Assembly: GCF_001304615.2 (NCBI RefSeq)
Contig: NZ_CP032683.1
Location: 930,001 to 994,000, forward strand
Length of the DNA stretch: 64,000 bases
Direction of reading: 5' to 3'
Source of the DNA: Methanosarcina flavescens
Lineage (GTDB): Archaea; Halobacteriota; Methanosarcinia; Methanosarcinales; Methanosarcinaceae
Of this stretch, positions 23,471 through 32,881 are shown one piece after another. Position 1 is the stretch's first letter. Each line of letters opens with the position of its first letter. Below the pieces are notes generated by a model, which made no database searches, was not told the DNA's origin, and saw nothing but the letters and a program-made list of their open reading frames with translations. Position numbers and translations under genes: made by a program.

Positions 23471-25663
23471 ATGAAAAATAGATCAGTTTTCTCAGCTTCG
23501 ATTTTATTTATCTTATTTTCAATAACTGCAAGTGCACTTCCAGGACTACCTCTTGATTGGGGGCACTCAGAAATATCTAACTTTAACTTTGAAGCGTGGT
23601 CATCAGGTACGGTTAATACCGCTCCTGATGGTTGGACTCTAACAGACTCAAACTATCAAAGTTGTGGAAGATCTTCTGATTCATGCATACAGAGTTATTC
23701 GTATTACATTACCTCAAACGGTGTAGGTTCAGCAACATCATCAATAACTCGAAGTGTTAGTATAACACCTGGATACTACACTATTGGAGCTTGGGTAAAA
23801 ACAAGTGGTTCATCTGGAGCTTTAAACGTTGACATGTTAGGTAGTGGGATAGATATAACAGGTGTAAGAGTTTCAAATCTTCAAGAATGGACTTATTGTG
23901 AAGCTACTGAATATATTGATTATACAGGTACGTTAACATTACGTATATTTGCAGATGGGTCACCGGTGAGCGGTTCTACTTTTTATGTAGATGGACTAAC
24001 TGTATATAAAAGTGGAAATGCTAATTTAGACACTGATGAATGTACGTTCCTGTTTACTGAAGATTATATAAATATAACTATAAGTTATACTCCTGACGGA
24101 TTTTATAACCCCTCAGTACTTGCAGTATTTCTTGAAGATATCTCACATTATATTGATGATGTTGGTAAATTAGGTACAGTTACAGCAGTTTATACAACTG
24201 ATGATATAACTTTTACACCTACAAGTTCATTTAGGGCGAAAGGATCAAGTTATCAGGCAAAGAATGTTTTGTATGTAGGCACATCAGGGTTTACTCCTGG
24301 TGTACAATATAACATCACTGTTTCAATTCCATTTAATCAACCTCCGAACTTATACTATCCTGAAAATGGAACTGTTATCGAAAGTAATTACCCTGATTAT
24401 AACAAAGTCATCCTATCCTGGGAAGATTGTGCAAATCAATATTATGGTGTAATATCCAAGTATTCTGATTTCTCCACAATATGGTATGAATCTACAATAC
24501 AAGATGCGGAGTGGGATGTTACACTTGACTCAGGTACATACTACTGGAAAATTCAAGCCTATGATGAGGTAAATGAACAATATTCAGAACCTTCTGTAGG
24601 AACATTTTCAATAGGAAATGCTCCATCCAAACCCGGATATGCTAAAATCTATGCCAAGAACGAATCCACAGGAGTAAACCTCACTAATTTTAGCGTGGAT
24701 CTCTACAATGATACCACATATATCACAAAATCAACTACAACAGGGTCTATAGAGTTCTCAAGTTCTGAAATTGTTGAAGGAGAATATATAGCTAAAATAT
24801 ATGCAAATGGATATTCTCCCAGATGGAGGATAATTGAAAGTCCAGAAACCATTACGGCATATTTAGCTGCAGAGGATATGGCTTCTCTTGTCAGCTTTAA
24901 TCTGATTGACTATACAAATCAGTTCAAATATAGGGAAACAAAACTTTTGATTACAAGACCTGCAGACGCAGGCACGCTTACAATATCAGAGAATTACTTT
25001 GACGCTGCCGGCCTGAACAAAGTTTATCTTGAAAATAACGTTAACTATGACCTGACATTACAGACAACCTCACTAGAGAGATCTGTAGGGCCCTATGTAG
25101 CTACTCAAACAGACTTTGTAAGCCTTGTAGTAGGGGATATAGAACTTATCCCTCCTTCTACTGTTTACGGGGGATTTAATTACTCTATTCAAAAAACAAA
25201 TGAATCAGTTATACTGACTTGGACGGCCCCTGCAGGCTCATTATATAGTCCATTTATTTACAATATCACAGACACTTCTTCTGGAGAAATGGTTTATTCT
25301 ATATCCTCTATTGCTCCTCAGGGGATTGCTACATTTAACTATCCAAGTACTGAAAAGCAGTACTATATCCAATTCTGGGCAAATACTTCTGGTGGTGAAC
25401 TCCTGCACCAAGAGTATTGCAGGTCTGACCAGCAGTTAATTGATCTGCAAGTCTCGGACTATTGGTACAACGTGGTTTCTTTCTTTATCTTGGCTACCTT
25501 CGGTCTACTTTTTGGATATCGAAGCTCAAAGATTGGAGCATTTTTAACATCTATTTTAGCTCTTGGACTTTATGTGGCGGGATTCCTTCGAGTTTCAGAA
25601 GCTATTGCTGCCTTTGTAGTGGTTCTCGGTCTTCTTGCAATATTAGGAGGTAGAAAACAGTGA
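23471..25663 (+). CDS. large ectodomain protein with CBM-like and fibronectin-like domains
   Basis: This 730-residue protein has a signal peptide (about 1-22). A beta-sandwich resembling carbohydrate-binding modules spans about 35-180, with 'GYYTIGAWVKTSG' and 'STFYVDGLTVYKSG'. Fibronectin type III-like and PEGA-like repeats follow, and three membrane helices lie near the C-terminus (about 657-726). It is the second large surface protein of the virion operon and could be a fibre, second receptor binder or fusion partner. The end overlaps the next GTG start. Confidence 0.75.
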   Translation: MKNRSVFSASILFILFSITASALPGLPLDWGHSEISNFNFEAWSSGTVNTAPDGWTLTDSNYQSCGRSSDSCIQSYSYYITSNGVGSATSSITRSVSITPGYYTIGAWVKTSGSSGALNVDMLGSGIDITGVRVSNLQEWTYCEATEYIDYTGTLTLRIFADGSPVSGSTFYVDGLTVYKSGNANLDTDECTFLFTEDYINITISYTPDGFYNPSVLAVFLEDISHYIDDVGKLGTVTAVYTTDDITFTPTSSFRAKGSSYQAKNVLYVGTSGFTPGVQYNITVSIPFNQPPNLYYPENGTVIESNYPDYNKVILSWEDCANQYYGVISKYSDFSTIWYESTIQDAEWDVTLDSGTYYWKIQAYDEVNEQYSEPSVGTFSIGNAPSKPGYAKIYAKNESTGVNLTNFSVDLYNDTTYITKSTTTGSIEFSSSEIVEGEYIAKIYANGYSPRWRIIESPETITAYLAAEDMASLVSFNLIDYTNQFKYRETKLLITRPADAGTLTISENYFDAAGLNKVYLENNVNYDLTLQTTSLERSVGPYVATQTDFVSLVVGDIELIPPSTVYGGFNYSIQKTNESVILTWTAPAGSLYSPFIYNITDTSSGEMVYSISSIAPQGIATFNYPSTEKQYYIQFWANTSGGELLHQEYCRSDQQLIDLQVSDYWYNVVSFFILATFGLLFGYRSSKIGAFLTSILALGLYVAGFLRVSEAIAAFVVVLGLLAILGGRKQ

Positions 25664-26031
25664 AAATATATGAGATTGCATTATTTCTGCTGATTACGAA
25701 CCTTTCAATATCGTTGCTTGGAGCTCTTAACATATTTCCTGTTCACGTATCAACACTTGCAGTAACTGAAGAAGAATTCCGCAGTAATATTCCAGATAAG
25801 ATCAGTTACAGTAATGCAGATATAGGGCTCTACTTATTTGGAGACTTCCCAAGAGCCCTTGGGATGCTTGGTAAGATCTTTGTGTTTGCTCCTATCACTC
25901 TTGTTTTACTTCTTGGAGAGGCAGGTATCCCTGGGCTAATAGTAACTCCATTATCAATTCTTGTTTGGTGCGTCTATTTAATAGGACTTGCCCAGGTAAT
26001 CATGAAGTTTACCCTGGTAGGAGGAGAATAA
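25660..26031 (+). CDS. 123-residue membrane protein of the virion operon
   Basis: It starts at a GTG overlapping the preceding stop. One hydrophobic helix lies at about residues 5-24, and two more lie after a polar extracellular-type loop (about 70-88 and 92-118). The stop overlaps the next ATG (TAATG). Likely a virion membrane or assembly protein; no family is recognised. Confidence 0.65.
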   Translation: MKIYEIALFLLITNLSISLLGALNIFPVHVSTLAVTEEEFRSNIPDKISYSNADIGLYLFGDFPRALGMLGKIFVFAPITLVLLLGEAGIPGLIVTPLSILVWCVYLIGLAQVIMKFTLVGGE

Positions 26032-26333
26032 TGAACTATACTTACCTCCCTATCCTATCAGAATCGCAGAATGTCAATATTCTGGGCTTTATAAGTAGCC
26101 CTTATACTGCGATTTTAGGAAACTTCTTCTGGTTATTTATAGGGCTTCTCGTTGTCTCAATGGCTTTCCTAAAAGCCCAGGATGTAGCACTTCCGGTAAT
26201 TATAGGGATTATTTTTGCTGCTACTTTTGGAGTATTCCTGCCTGAAAGTGTGGGTGTATCTTTACTTATGCTCCTTGGCACTGGAGTAGGGGCAATACTA
26301 TATAAAGTATTTAAAACAGGAGAAGGATACTGA
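26031..26333 (+). CDS. 100-residue three-helix membrane protein
   Basis: The ATG at 26031 overlaps the previous stop and has GGAGGAG upstream, so the longer open frame is not the real start. Helices span about residues 27-46, 49-68 and 72-92. It lies in the run of small membrane proteins at the end of the virion operon. No family is recognised. Confidence 0.65.
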   Translation: MNYTYLPILSESQNVNILGFISSPYTAILGNFFWLFIGLLVVSMAFLKAQDVALPVIIGIIFAATFGVFLPESVGVSLLMLLGTGVGAILYKVFKTGEGY

Positions 26334-26572
26334 TGATTTTTACTTGGATAATTGTCCTATCACTGGAGTTCTGTATAGGTCTTCTTTACTTTATTTTATC
26401 CGGGTCATTAAACGATCTTCTTAACTCTATGGTTGCAGCTGGAGCACCAGAAGCAAAAATTTCGTTTATCTCCATGTGTTACCATGGAGCATTTATTGTT
26501 GTGGGCTCTGGGCTAATAATATACGCTCTCTTACGCAGTTTAACGAAAGAAAATGATACATACTCATACTGA
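26333..26572 (+). CDS. 79-residue two-helix membrane protein
   Basis: The start overlaps the previous stop (TGATG). Two hydrophobic helices (about residues 3-22 and 45-66) flank a polar loop. It is cotranscribed with the small membrane proteins before it. Function unknown. Confidence 0.6.
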   Translation: MIFTWIIVLSLEFCIGLLYFILSGSLNDLLNSMVAAGAPEAKISFISMCYHGAFIVVGSGLIIYALLRSLTKENDTYSY

Positions 26573-26607
26573 TCTGAAAAATCTAAATTACAATAGAATT
26601 AACCTAG

Positions 26608-26790
26608 GTGAAAAACATGGAAAAGTCAACACATATTTACACCGCAGTATTGTCTTTGATTATCATGGGATTGTCAGGAACTTCTAATAATATATACGAA
26701 TTTGCAGGAGGGTTTGTAGGAACATACCTTTTCCTAATAACTATTTTATTCATTTTTGAGAAAGCAAAAATAAAACTTAAAAACAAATGA
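26608..26790 (+). CDS. 60-residue two-helix membrane protein
   Basis: It starts at GTG 26608 or ATG 26617. Two hydrophobic segments (about residues 10-24 and 30-50) are followed by a lysine-rich tail. It is the last gene of the virion operon and is separated from the convergent integrase by a strong hairpin. Function unknown. Confidence 0.55.
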   Translation: MKNMEKSTHIYTAVLSLIIMGLSGTSNNIYEFAGGFVGTYLFLITILFIFEKAKIKLKNK

Positions 26791-26830
26791 TCGCAGGTAT
26801 TCCGTCTCTTTCGGTTGCGGCAAAAATTGA

Positions 26831-26873
26831 ACTCCATACTGGACCTAGTAACTTAATCCTTCCAGTATGGAGT
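26831..26873. terminator. 13-bp perfect hairpin between virion operon and integrase
   Basis: ACTCCATACTGGA at 26831-26843 pairs exactly with its complement at 26861-26873 across a 17-base loop. It lies between two converging transcripts, so a shared terminator or stability hairpin is the likely role. Confidence 0.65.
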
Positions 26874-26908
26874 AACTAATCAAAGTTTAACGCAATATTA
26901 ATTCTATA

Positions 26909-28066
26909 TTAATCTGATCCAAGCTTATCTAGTTTTGAAAAGAGCTCTCTTGCTTGGTCACTTTTCATTATAAGCTGTAGCAGTTCTGGAATTTTATTCT
27001 CCATTTCATGAATCTCCTGGATAGTCTGCTGGTCCAGAGGATGACCACAGCGGGCGCAAAACTTTGAAGTAGGGCCATTGATTTTTTCACATACAGGACA
27101 GGTCTTGCTGGTGAGTTCTGGAATCATATCTTCTTTTTTCTTCATTCCATAGATCCTGAGCATTGCATCATCTACCTGTTTTCCGGAAAGATGAACATAT
27201 ACGCTGGGCATATCTGAGCCGTGAACCCATCCTAGATGGGCCTCCATCTGAGACTCAGTTAAATGCTGAGCAAGTTCTGTACTCCTAGAATGTCGGAAAA
27301 GATGATTATAGACCCTTTTTTTAATTCCAGCCTTTGCTGCAAGGGTTATAATCAGTTTTCTAAAGGCTTGGTATTGCATAGGTTGCCCGTTCCCCTTGCC
27401 TCTAATGAGAAGCCATAGATAAGCATCTGGATTATCTTTTTGTGGGTGAATATCCAGCCAGGAAGCCAGATAAGGAACTGAAAAAATTACCCTAACTCTT
27501 CTCATTCCGGTTTTACCATTAACTGTTAAGACAGCTCCATACCGATCAAAGCTTAAATGCTTGATCTTAAGGCCACCTAGTTCCCCAATCCTACAACCTG
27601 AATCATATAATGTGGCTATTATGGCCTTGTCTCTTGGGTGTTCTGCAACCTCAATTAATTTTTTAATCTCTTGTTCACTAAGAAGTTCCTCTGGAAGTTT
27701 TTGTGTGTTATGTCTCATCTGCACATTTATCCAGGATACGAGATCGCCTTTTCCCATCCACCTAAAGAACTTACGTATTGATATTTTGTAATCATGCTTT
27801 GTCCACTCACTACGGTCTGATCTCTCTATACGAGCAACCAAAGCCTGAACATCATCAAAATCCATTTCTGAGAAATTCTTGTCAACAAGTTGAGCCAAAA
27901 CATTTAGCTGCACAAGATATTTTTCAACCCTTACAGGTTTAAGGCCTTCAGCAAAAAGAGAGTTTTCAAATTTTAGTATTAAGGTCTTATTTTCCTTGCT
28001 GTAATCTGCGTTTTTAATCCGTTTTTCCACTGCATTTAAATTCTTTTCATGCTTATATATGCTCAT
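26909..28066 (-). CDS. tyrosine integrase with C-terminal zinc ribbon
   Basis: This 385-residue recombinase has an N-terminal SAM-like core-binding domain (about 20-115) and a catalytic domain with Arg159 (GCRIGELGG), His255-x-x-Arg258 (HLFRHSRS), His277 and nucleophile Tyr290 (PSVYVHLS). A zinc ribbon, Cys323/Cys326 and Cys337/Cys340, follows, as is common in XerA-like archaeal phage-type integrases. It lies 80 bp inside attR and faces away from it. It is the natural candidate for integration into the tRNA-Thr gene and for excision. Confidence 0.92.
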   Translation of the reverse strand: MSIYKHEKNLNAVEKRIKNADYSKENKTLILKFENSLFAEGLKPVRVEKYLVQLNVLAQLVDKNFSEMDFDDVQALVARIERSDRSEWTKHDYKISIRKFFRWMGKGDLVSWINVQMRHNTQKLPEELLSEQEIKKLIEVAEHPRDKAIIATLYDSGCRIGELGGLKIKHLSFDRYGAVLTVNGKTGMRRVRVIFSVPYLASWLDIHPQKDNPDAYLWLLIRGKGNGQPMQYQAFRKLIITLAAKAGIKKRVYNHLFRHSRSTELAQHLTESQMEAHLGWVHGSDMPSVYVHLSGKQVDDAMLRIYGMKKKEDMIPELTSKTCPVCEKINGPTSKFCARCGHPLDQQTIQEIHEMENKIPELLQLIMKSDQARELFSKLDKLGSD

Positions 28067-28145
28067 ATACCTTACTCCATTACGTCGCTATTAATAGACA
28101 TAATCCAAGTGTTGTGAAAGTAAGGCAGTATACTGAAAGCAGATC

Positions 28146-28159
28146 TCCCGCCCGAGGCT
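28146..28159 (+). repeat. attR core of the provirus
   Basis: This 14-bp copy of the tRNA-Thr 3' end (TCCCGCCCGAGGCT) marks the right boundary of the element. No other tRNA parts are present here, so it is the displaced target end and not a degraded second tRNA. Confidence 0.88.
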
Positions 28160-28380
28160 CTTTTATTTTTTGTTTCTTTTTTAAATCTCATCTTCTTCAG
28201 ACTCAAAGATCTCTTTTGCTGAGGGTATCTGGATGACAGTATGCATTTCAGACTGAAAATCTTATTTTTGAATCTATAGAATTTTAGTATTCTGTAGCAA
28301 TTTTAGAATTATGTGATCCTCAAAGTTTAATCCAGATTCAGGATTGAAATCTAGATAAAAACTAAAAAAGAAGAAAAAAC

Positions 28381-28500
28381 GGCTCTGTAGAAATCCTCTG
28401 AAATAACCAATCTTAACAAATTAAAACTGAATTGTCTGATTCAATTTTGCTGAGAACTTTAAGTCTATTAATGACGATTAAGTAGGTTTTCTACAGAGCC
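28381..28500. mobile_element. 120-bp MITE with 8-bp target duplication
   Basis: The ends carry inverted repeats starting GGCTCTGTAGAAA, with at least 13 perfect pairs. The element is flanked on both sides by the same 8 bases, GAAAAAAC, at 28373-28380 and 28501-28508. There is no coding capacity. This is the structure of a non-autonomous insertion-sequence derivative. It lies in the host DNA about 220 bp outside attR. Confidence 0.85.
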
Positions 28501-28627
28501 GAAAAAACTATGAACAGAACTGATTTTCAGTTCTGTTCTTTCCACTTATAATACCTCTAGAACTTGACCCTTATTCTGCCCGGGGACTAAAAACTAACGG
28601 CAGAGCAGGGAACAGAGTGCCCGTTCG

Positions 28628-28987
28628 TTACCCTTCTTCCTCTTCAAGATTCATGAGCTCTTCATAGCACGCTACACAGATGCATTTTTCGTCAGGGGAT
28701 ACTTCTTTAAGGTCTATCTTCGGACCACTGGGTTTTAGGGTTCCTTCCCTTAATACATAGAAGTGTTCACCGAACTCGACTGGCTGTCCGCATCTGGAAC
28801 ATAAGAAGGGTGGATACTCAACCGATTCAACTGCACACTCAACGCATATCAGATCGGACTTATCCCCGCGAACGTCCTCGAATTTTATTGGTATCATATC
28901 CTGGCTGGTATCGACGACCAGCACATCTTCCAGCAGTTCCCGACCACAGATATTGCAAAATTCTTTCATTTTGTCGCATCCCTTCAT
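28628..28987 (-). CDS. double zinc-ribbon protein
   Basis: This 119-residue soluble protein has several cysteine pairs: 'CNICG', 'CVECA', 'CSRCG' and 'CVACYEEL'. It has enough ligands for two zinc ribbons. The ATG at 28987 follows a GGAG site. The Asp- and Glu-rich tail is typical of many methanogen regulators. It is a host gene next to the provirus; its partner or target is unknown. Confidence 0.7.
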   Translation of the reverse strand: MKGCDKMKEFCNICGRELLEDVLVVDTSQDMIPIKFEDVRGDKSDLICVECAVESVEYPPFLCSRCGQPVEFGEHFYVLREGTLKPSGPKIDLKEVSPDEKCICVACYEELMNLEEEEG

Positions 28988-30400
28988 TATGTCTCCTTTA
29001 TCCTCCAGAAATTTCTCACAAAATCCTGTACCAAGCCGTAAGGGGTTTTAATGTTGATTTTAGTGTTTCCCTGTTTTTACAGTTAATTTTATTCCCCCTT
29101 CTCAGCCTCTAATATAGTTATATTAAATTAGATGTTTAAAAATATTATTATTTAAATTGTTATTGTTTGATTCAATATCCCCTCACAAAGGCTTCTACAG
29201 TTCACTGTACAGCTCACCGTTCAGGGAATTAAGAGGGAACTTCTTTAGGAAAATTTGAACGTTGGGAGTTCCTGACATATTGAATTGCCAAAAATTAGTA
29301 TAAGTAAATGGATGGGTTCTTTAACGCTAGAGGCAGCCTATTAGCACCCAGGCATCCATAATAAACAGCATTCCCATGAATTTTAAAAATAATCAGTATT
29401 TTACAATTAAAAATATCATCTTTGAAAAAACGTGCGATAGATCCCCTAAATTTATTAATTGTTGATAACTACTTGTTCAAGAAAAACAAACTCACAGGGT
29501 TCGTCCTATATACCGAAGCGGCAATCATGATTATTTTTCCACTCTGTTTTGTTATGTAATGTCCCTAAATTTATGGTCTGGAATATTTTGATAGTCCATC
29601 TTAAAATTAAGATGGACGTACCTGAATTCAAATGGTAGAGAGTGTACACAGATATACAGTTTCAACATGCATCCTACCTTCAGCAGGTAACTCATTATTT
29701 TCCTTGTAACTTACTGAATGTTTTTTATATATTTGCCTATGATAGGATACTTGATTATATCTGAATAATGATATAAAATTTCTAAAGAAAATCTGTTTAG
29801 AACCTTTGCTCAGAATATGCTCAAGGTAAAATATAACCTGCCACCTGATGCGGGTTACATCAAAGTGTGAAACTTATAATTGAGGTTTTATCATAGTCAA
29901 TGCTTATAAGATTGAATCTCAGAATCTCCTGTACTCATAACACTTGTGTGGATCCCAAACCAAATCAACAATTTAAAAATGCAGGATTATATTTACCAGA
30001 TCTGACTTTATTTTAGGGAAATAGTCAAAGAATAAAAATTAAATGTCCGGATTATAATACTTTGTTTTTATTTATCACAGTTTTAAAAATAAAATATTTA
30101 AAAGATTCTTAGCCATACCCTCCATTTTATACTTGTGAGTTAAGTTAATTTCTAATCGGAGATACTCCATTGTTTTTTAAGAGAAATAGGGAGCTTTAAG
30201 AGCCATTACCGGACTTTATTGAGAATAGATACAGACAAATGAATACATATTTTACTTTAGTGATTGATAGAAGTTCTATAAATTGCACTCCAGCGTATAA
30301 TGCGTTTGAAAAAGTACGGCTAGCAGATACTTCCGGAACGAAATACACGGTGAGGACAAGCTAGAATTGATAGGAGATCCTTAAAGTAGGGGAACAGGAA
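28988..30400. other. 1.4-kb AT-rich intergenic region with a strong hairpin
   Basis: No credible gene is seen. GTCCATCTTAA and its complement form a 24-bp hairpin at 29594-29617. A 41-codon frame at 30239-30364 ends shortly before the DHH gene, but it lacks a ribosome-binding site and I did not call it. Non-coding RNA is possible in such a long gap. Confidence 0.5.
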
Positions 30401-31288
30401 ATGACTGATGAGAAACGCACAATTTTGATTTATTACCATGATGATAACGATGGGAGCTGTGCAGCTGCTGTCGCTGCGAATTATTATGACAAAAACGAAT
30501 TTTCCATAAAGTTTGTTGCTATAAACTACGGAAAGGAGTCGTGGACTGAGGAAGAAATAAACGAAGCTGAAAAAGTGTGGCTTGTTGATTTTTCAAGTGA
30601 CAGAATGGAGGATTTCGTAAAGACTTGCGGGTCTAAGCTGATATGGATAGATCACCACAGGACTGCTATGGAAAAGTTCCCAGAACTGTGGGGTTCAAGC
30701 AATATTCCAGGAATCCGGTCTCTTGAAAAAGCAGCCTGCGTGCTTACATGGGAGTACACGCATCCTGAAAATATTTCACCCCCTCCGGCTGTTGCCTATA
30801 TAGGGGACAAGGATATGTGGACGTTTGAATACCCAGATACAAGGGCATTCAGTGCAGGTTTCAGCCTGATGGTCAAGACCCCTGACGATCCTGTGTGGGA
30901 CGTGCTTCTTGGTTTGGAATACGAAGAAACCGTAAATAAAATGATCTCCATTGGTGAATTGCTCTTGGAGGCTCAAAAGTACAAACTCCAGAAAGCCTTC
31001 GATCGTGGGGTTGATTTCACTTTTCATAACTGGAGAGCCAGGCTTGTAAACACTACAGGGAATATTTCCGAGTTAGGGGAATTCATCTACAAGAAGCCTG
31101 AATATGATATTGCTGTCATGTGGCAGGCAGTAGAAGATATGGTAGTATTCAGCCTGAGGTCCGATTCAGGGAACCCGAATTCGCCTGACTGTGCCGAGAT
31201 TGCCCAGCAATATGGCGGCGGAGGGCACAAAAATGCTGCAGGATTCCAGAAAAAGAATATGGATTTTCCATGCCTGTTTTTCACATGA
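30401..31288 (+). CDS. DHH-family phosphoesterase
   Basis: This 295-residue protein has the DHH superfamily motifs: an N-terminal 'YYHDDNDGSCAAA' segment, the name-giving 'WIDHHRTA' near residue 85, and a C-terminal DHHA1-type 'GGGGHKNAAGF'. Family members are Mn-dependent phosphodiesterases that degrade short RNA, DNA or cyclic dinucleotides (NrnA/NrnB, RecJ-like). The ATG follows AGGAA. The size and order fit NrnB-like oligoribonucleases, but the substrate is not decided by sequence alone. Confidence 0.85.
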   Translation: MTDEKRTILIYYHDDNDGSCAAAVAANYYDKNEFSIKFVAINYGKESWTEEEINEAEKVWLVDFSSDRMEDFVKTCGSKLIWIDHHRTAMEKFPELWGSSNIPGIRSLEKAACVLTWEYTHPENISPPPAVAYIGDKDMWTFEYPDTRAFSAGFSLMVKTPDDPVWDVLLGLEYEETVNKMISIGELLLEAQKYKLQKAFDRGVDFTFHNWRARLVNTTGNISELGEFIYKKPEYDIAVMWQAVEDMVVFSLRSDSGNPNSPDCAEIAQQYGGGGHKNAAGFQKKNMDFPCLFFT

Positions 31289-31527
31289 AATATTACCTCG
31301 GCGTCGCAGAGATCATATTTTACCATAATTCGTGGGTTCTTCTGGGGGTCAGGCAAAAGAAGCTCCAAGCGCTGTGAAAACCCAGATCCTGGACTTCTTA
31401 TTTTTTTATTTTTTCTTTTTAAAAAATAATTATTCCAAATGTATGTGAGTAATACATTGACAAAGTAAAAAAAGTATAAGAGAAAATTAAACGAAAGGAT
31501 CAATCCAAGTTTATGTTTGATCATCCT

Positions 31528-31806
31528 TCAAAGGGCATGATCGTGCTCGATTCTATCCACTTCGGCAACTGCATTGATATCATTCAGATTCTTTACTGCA
31601 ATACTACCTCTGACCTGAACGTCAGGTCCCTCGATAATAGTTCGGATTTTCATCCCTTTTGCTTCAAGCTCAGCACTTACATTTTCAAGGATTGAATCTG
31701 GCTCCAGGAAGATTCTAACATCAATATAATCATCAGGTGCAATTTGAAGTTTGTTCGTTACTACCGATGTCAGTTCAGCAGAATATTTTGTCGCAGTCAC
31801 TAGCAT
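31528..31806 (-). CDS. conserved small protein, function unknown
   Basis: This 92-residue soluble protein has a charged beta-alpha pattern (for example 'APDDYIDVRIFLEPD'). The ATG follows a GGGGG site directly. It looks like a genuine small protein from codon pattern and start signals, but I recognise no family. Confidence 0.6.
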   Translation of the reverse strand: MLVTATKYSAELTSVVTNKLQIAPDDYIDVRIFLEPDSILENVSAELEAKGMKIRTIIEGPDVQVRGSIAVKNLNDINAVAEVDRIEHDHAL

Positions 31807-31809
31807 CCC

Positions 31810-32473
31810 CCTGTATTCATATTAATCACCTTTCCATAAATAACTGGCTATCCAGCCGTTGTCTAAAAACTGATCATAATAAGGGATTTAGATTAAAAAA
31901 TTTAATGAGGGGACTTAGATGAAGTTAATCCCAATAATAAGTGGTTTGGATGAAGATCCACAAGGCAAGTGAATAACAGGAAAATAAATGCCTGAATGGA
32001 TTACTATTTAATTACCTGTTTATTATTACACTGCTTGCTTATCCTCTCTCATTCATATGAGAGAAATCATTTTTTCTGCCAGAGTTTTAAACTGGGTTTT
32101 AAAACTTGGTTTTTCTGTTTTTCCAGACTTTAAATGTGATTTTGTTAAGTATTTTTCAGTTGTAAGTAAAAACAAGGGAACCTTTATCTCAAAAAGTCTG
32201 TTCACTCCTGTTTAGTTTATACTAGAAAGGTCTACAAAAGATTGGGAAGCGTTACCAGAGAAAATAAAAGAGTGAAATAAATAAAAGAATAATAAAAATT
32301 TTAAAGTATTGAGTAGTATTAGATAATTATATTTTATAAGTTGAGAAAGTCAATATAGAGGAATTGGATTATGAAGAATCGGAATGATGAAGAAAAGCCT
32401 GAATTATAAAATAACATGTGAAAAACTTAAAAGAAATAAATTAAAGAGAAGTTAAAGCTACTGCTTCAGCTCC
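31810..32473. other. AT-rich intergenic region
   Basis: This 660-bp stretch has no credible gene and no long repeat that I can see. It lies between two minus-strand genes and probably holds the promoter of the upstream one and a terminator of the DUF1699 gene. Confidence 0.45.
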
Positions 32474-32881
32474 TCAGGCTGTAACATCCTTTCGAAGGAT
32501 GTAAGCAACCATCTGAGGATTAAGTTTGCTTTCCCTTGAGATCTTCTCCTCAATAGCCTCAGTAGACTTACCCTCAGTTTTGAGTTCTCTTATTTCTTCA
32601 ATGATTGACGAAGGAATACGGTAGTACTCGTTTATATCTTTCCTGTGGCCCCAGACGTCACCCTCGATGAGCTGGATACGCTGCATTTCAAGGAACATTT
32701 CTATAGATTTAGAAACCGTACGCCTGTAAGATTTAGGAAGCTGTATAACTTCAATCTTCGGACAGTTCTCAACCAGCGAAAATATATCCTTATTTGAAGG
32801 CCTGAAAGCCAGATGCACTATTCTTTCATTTGGATTCAGTGTAAAGATTTCATCTCTTGAACTCACAACCCTTATTTTCAA
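32474..32881 (-). CDS. DUF1699 family protein (copy 1)
   Basis: This 135-residue soluble protein has the DUF1699 pattern: 'RVVSSRDEI', 'ERIVHLAFRPSNKDIFSLVENCP', 'IQLPKSY' and 'EGDVWGHRKDINEYYRIP'. The same pattern recurs in the protein at 34860-35315. The family is found mainly in methanogens and its function is unknown. The start lies at the N-terminal 'MKIRVV'. Confidence 0.85.
   Translation of the reverse strand: MKIRVVSSRDEIFTLNPNERIVHLAFRPSNKDIFSLVENCPKIEVIQLPKSYRRTVSKSIEMFLEMQRIQLIEGDVWGHRKDINEYYRIPSSIIEEIRELKTEGKSTEAIEEKISRESKLNPQMVAYILRKDVTA

Larger units (their letters stand above)
1553..28159. mobile_element. integrated spindle-virus-like provirus (about 26.6 kb)
   Basis: The element is bounded by a 14-bp direct repeat (TCCCGCCCGAGGCT) at 1553-1566, inside the tRNA-Thr 3' end, and at 28146-28159. 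A tyrosine integrase lies 80 bp inside the right repeat. The interior has an early operon, an HUH Rep gene, two recombinases, three RHH regulators, a one-way virion operon with a probable spindle-virus capsid precursor, and AT-rich cargo genes. Integration into tRNA 3' ends by tyrosine recombinases is the usual mode for archaeal proviruses. About 20 kb looks like viral core and about 6 kb like cargo. The boundaries are seen directly; the viral identity is inferred. Confidence 0.88.

Noticed and set aside
15358-26790. Interpretation of the virion operon as an inovirus (Rep plus Zot-like ATPase plus small coat protein)
   Set aside because: The coat candidate has two hydrophobic helices and an EAG-type processing site, and the spike and operon size fit spindle viruses better. 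Single-helix coat proteins and a typical pIII set are not seen.
28146-28159. Second tRNA gene at the right boundary
   Set aside because: Only 14 bp of the tRNA 3' end are present, with no D arm or anticodon arm upstream.
30239-30364. 41-codon frame before the DHH gene
   Set aside because: It has an ATG but no ribosome-binding site and no recognisable character.
31087-31524. 145-codon minus-strand frame overlapping the DHH gene
   Set aside because: It is antisense to the clear DHH coding region and continues into AT-rich sequence; it is a shadow frame.
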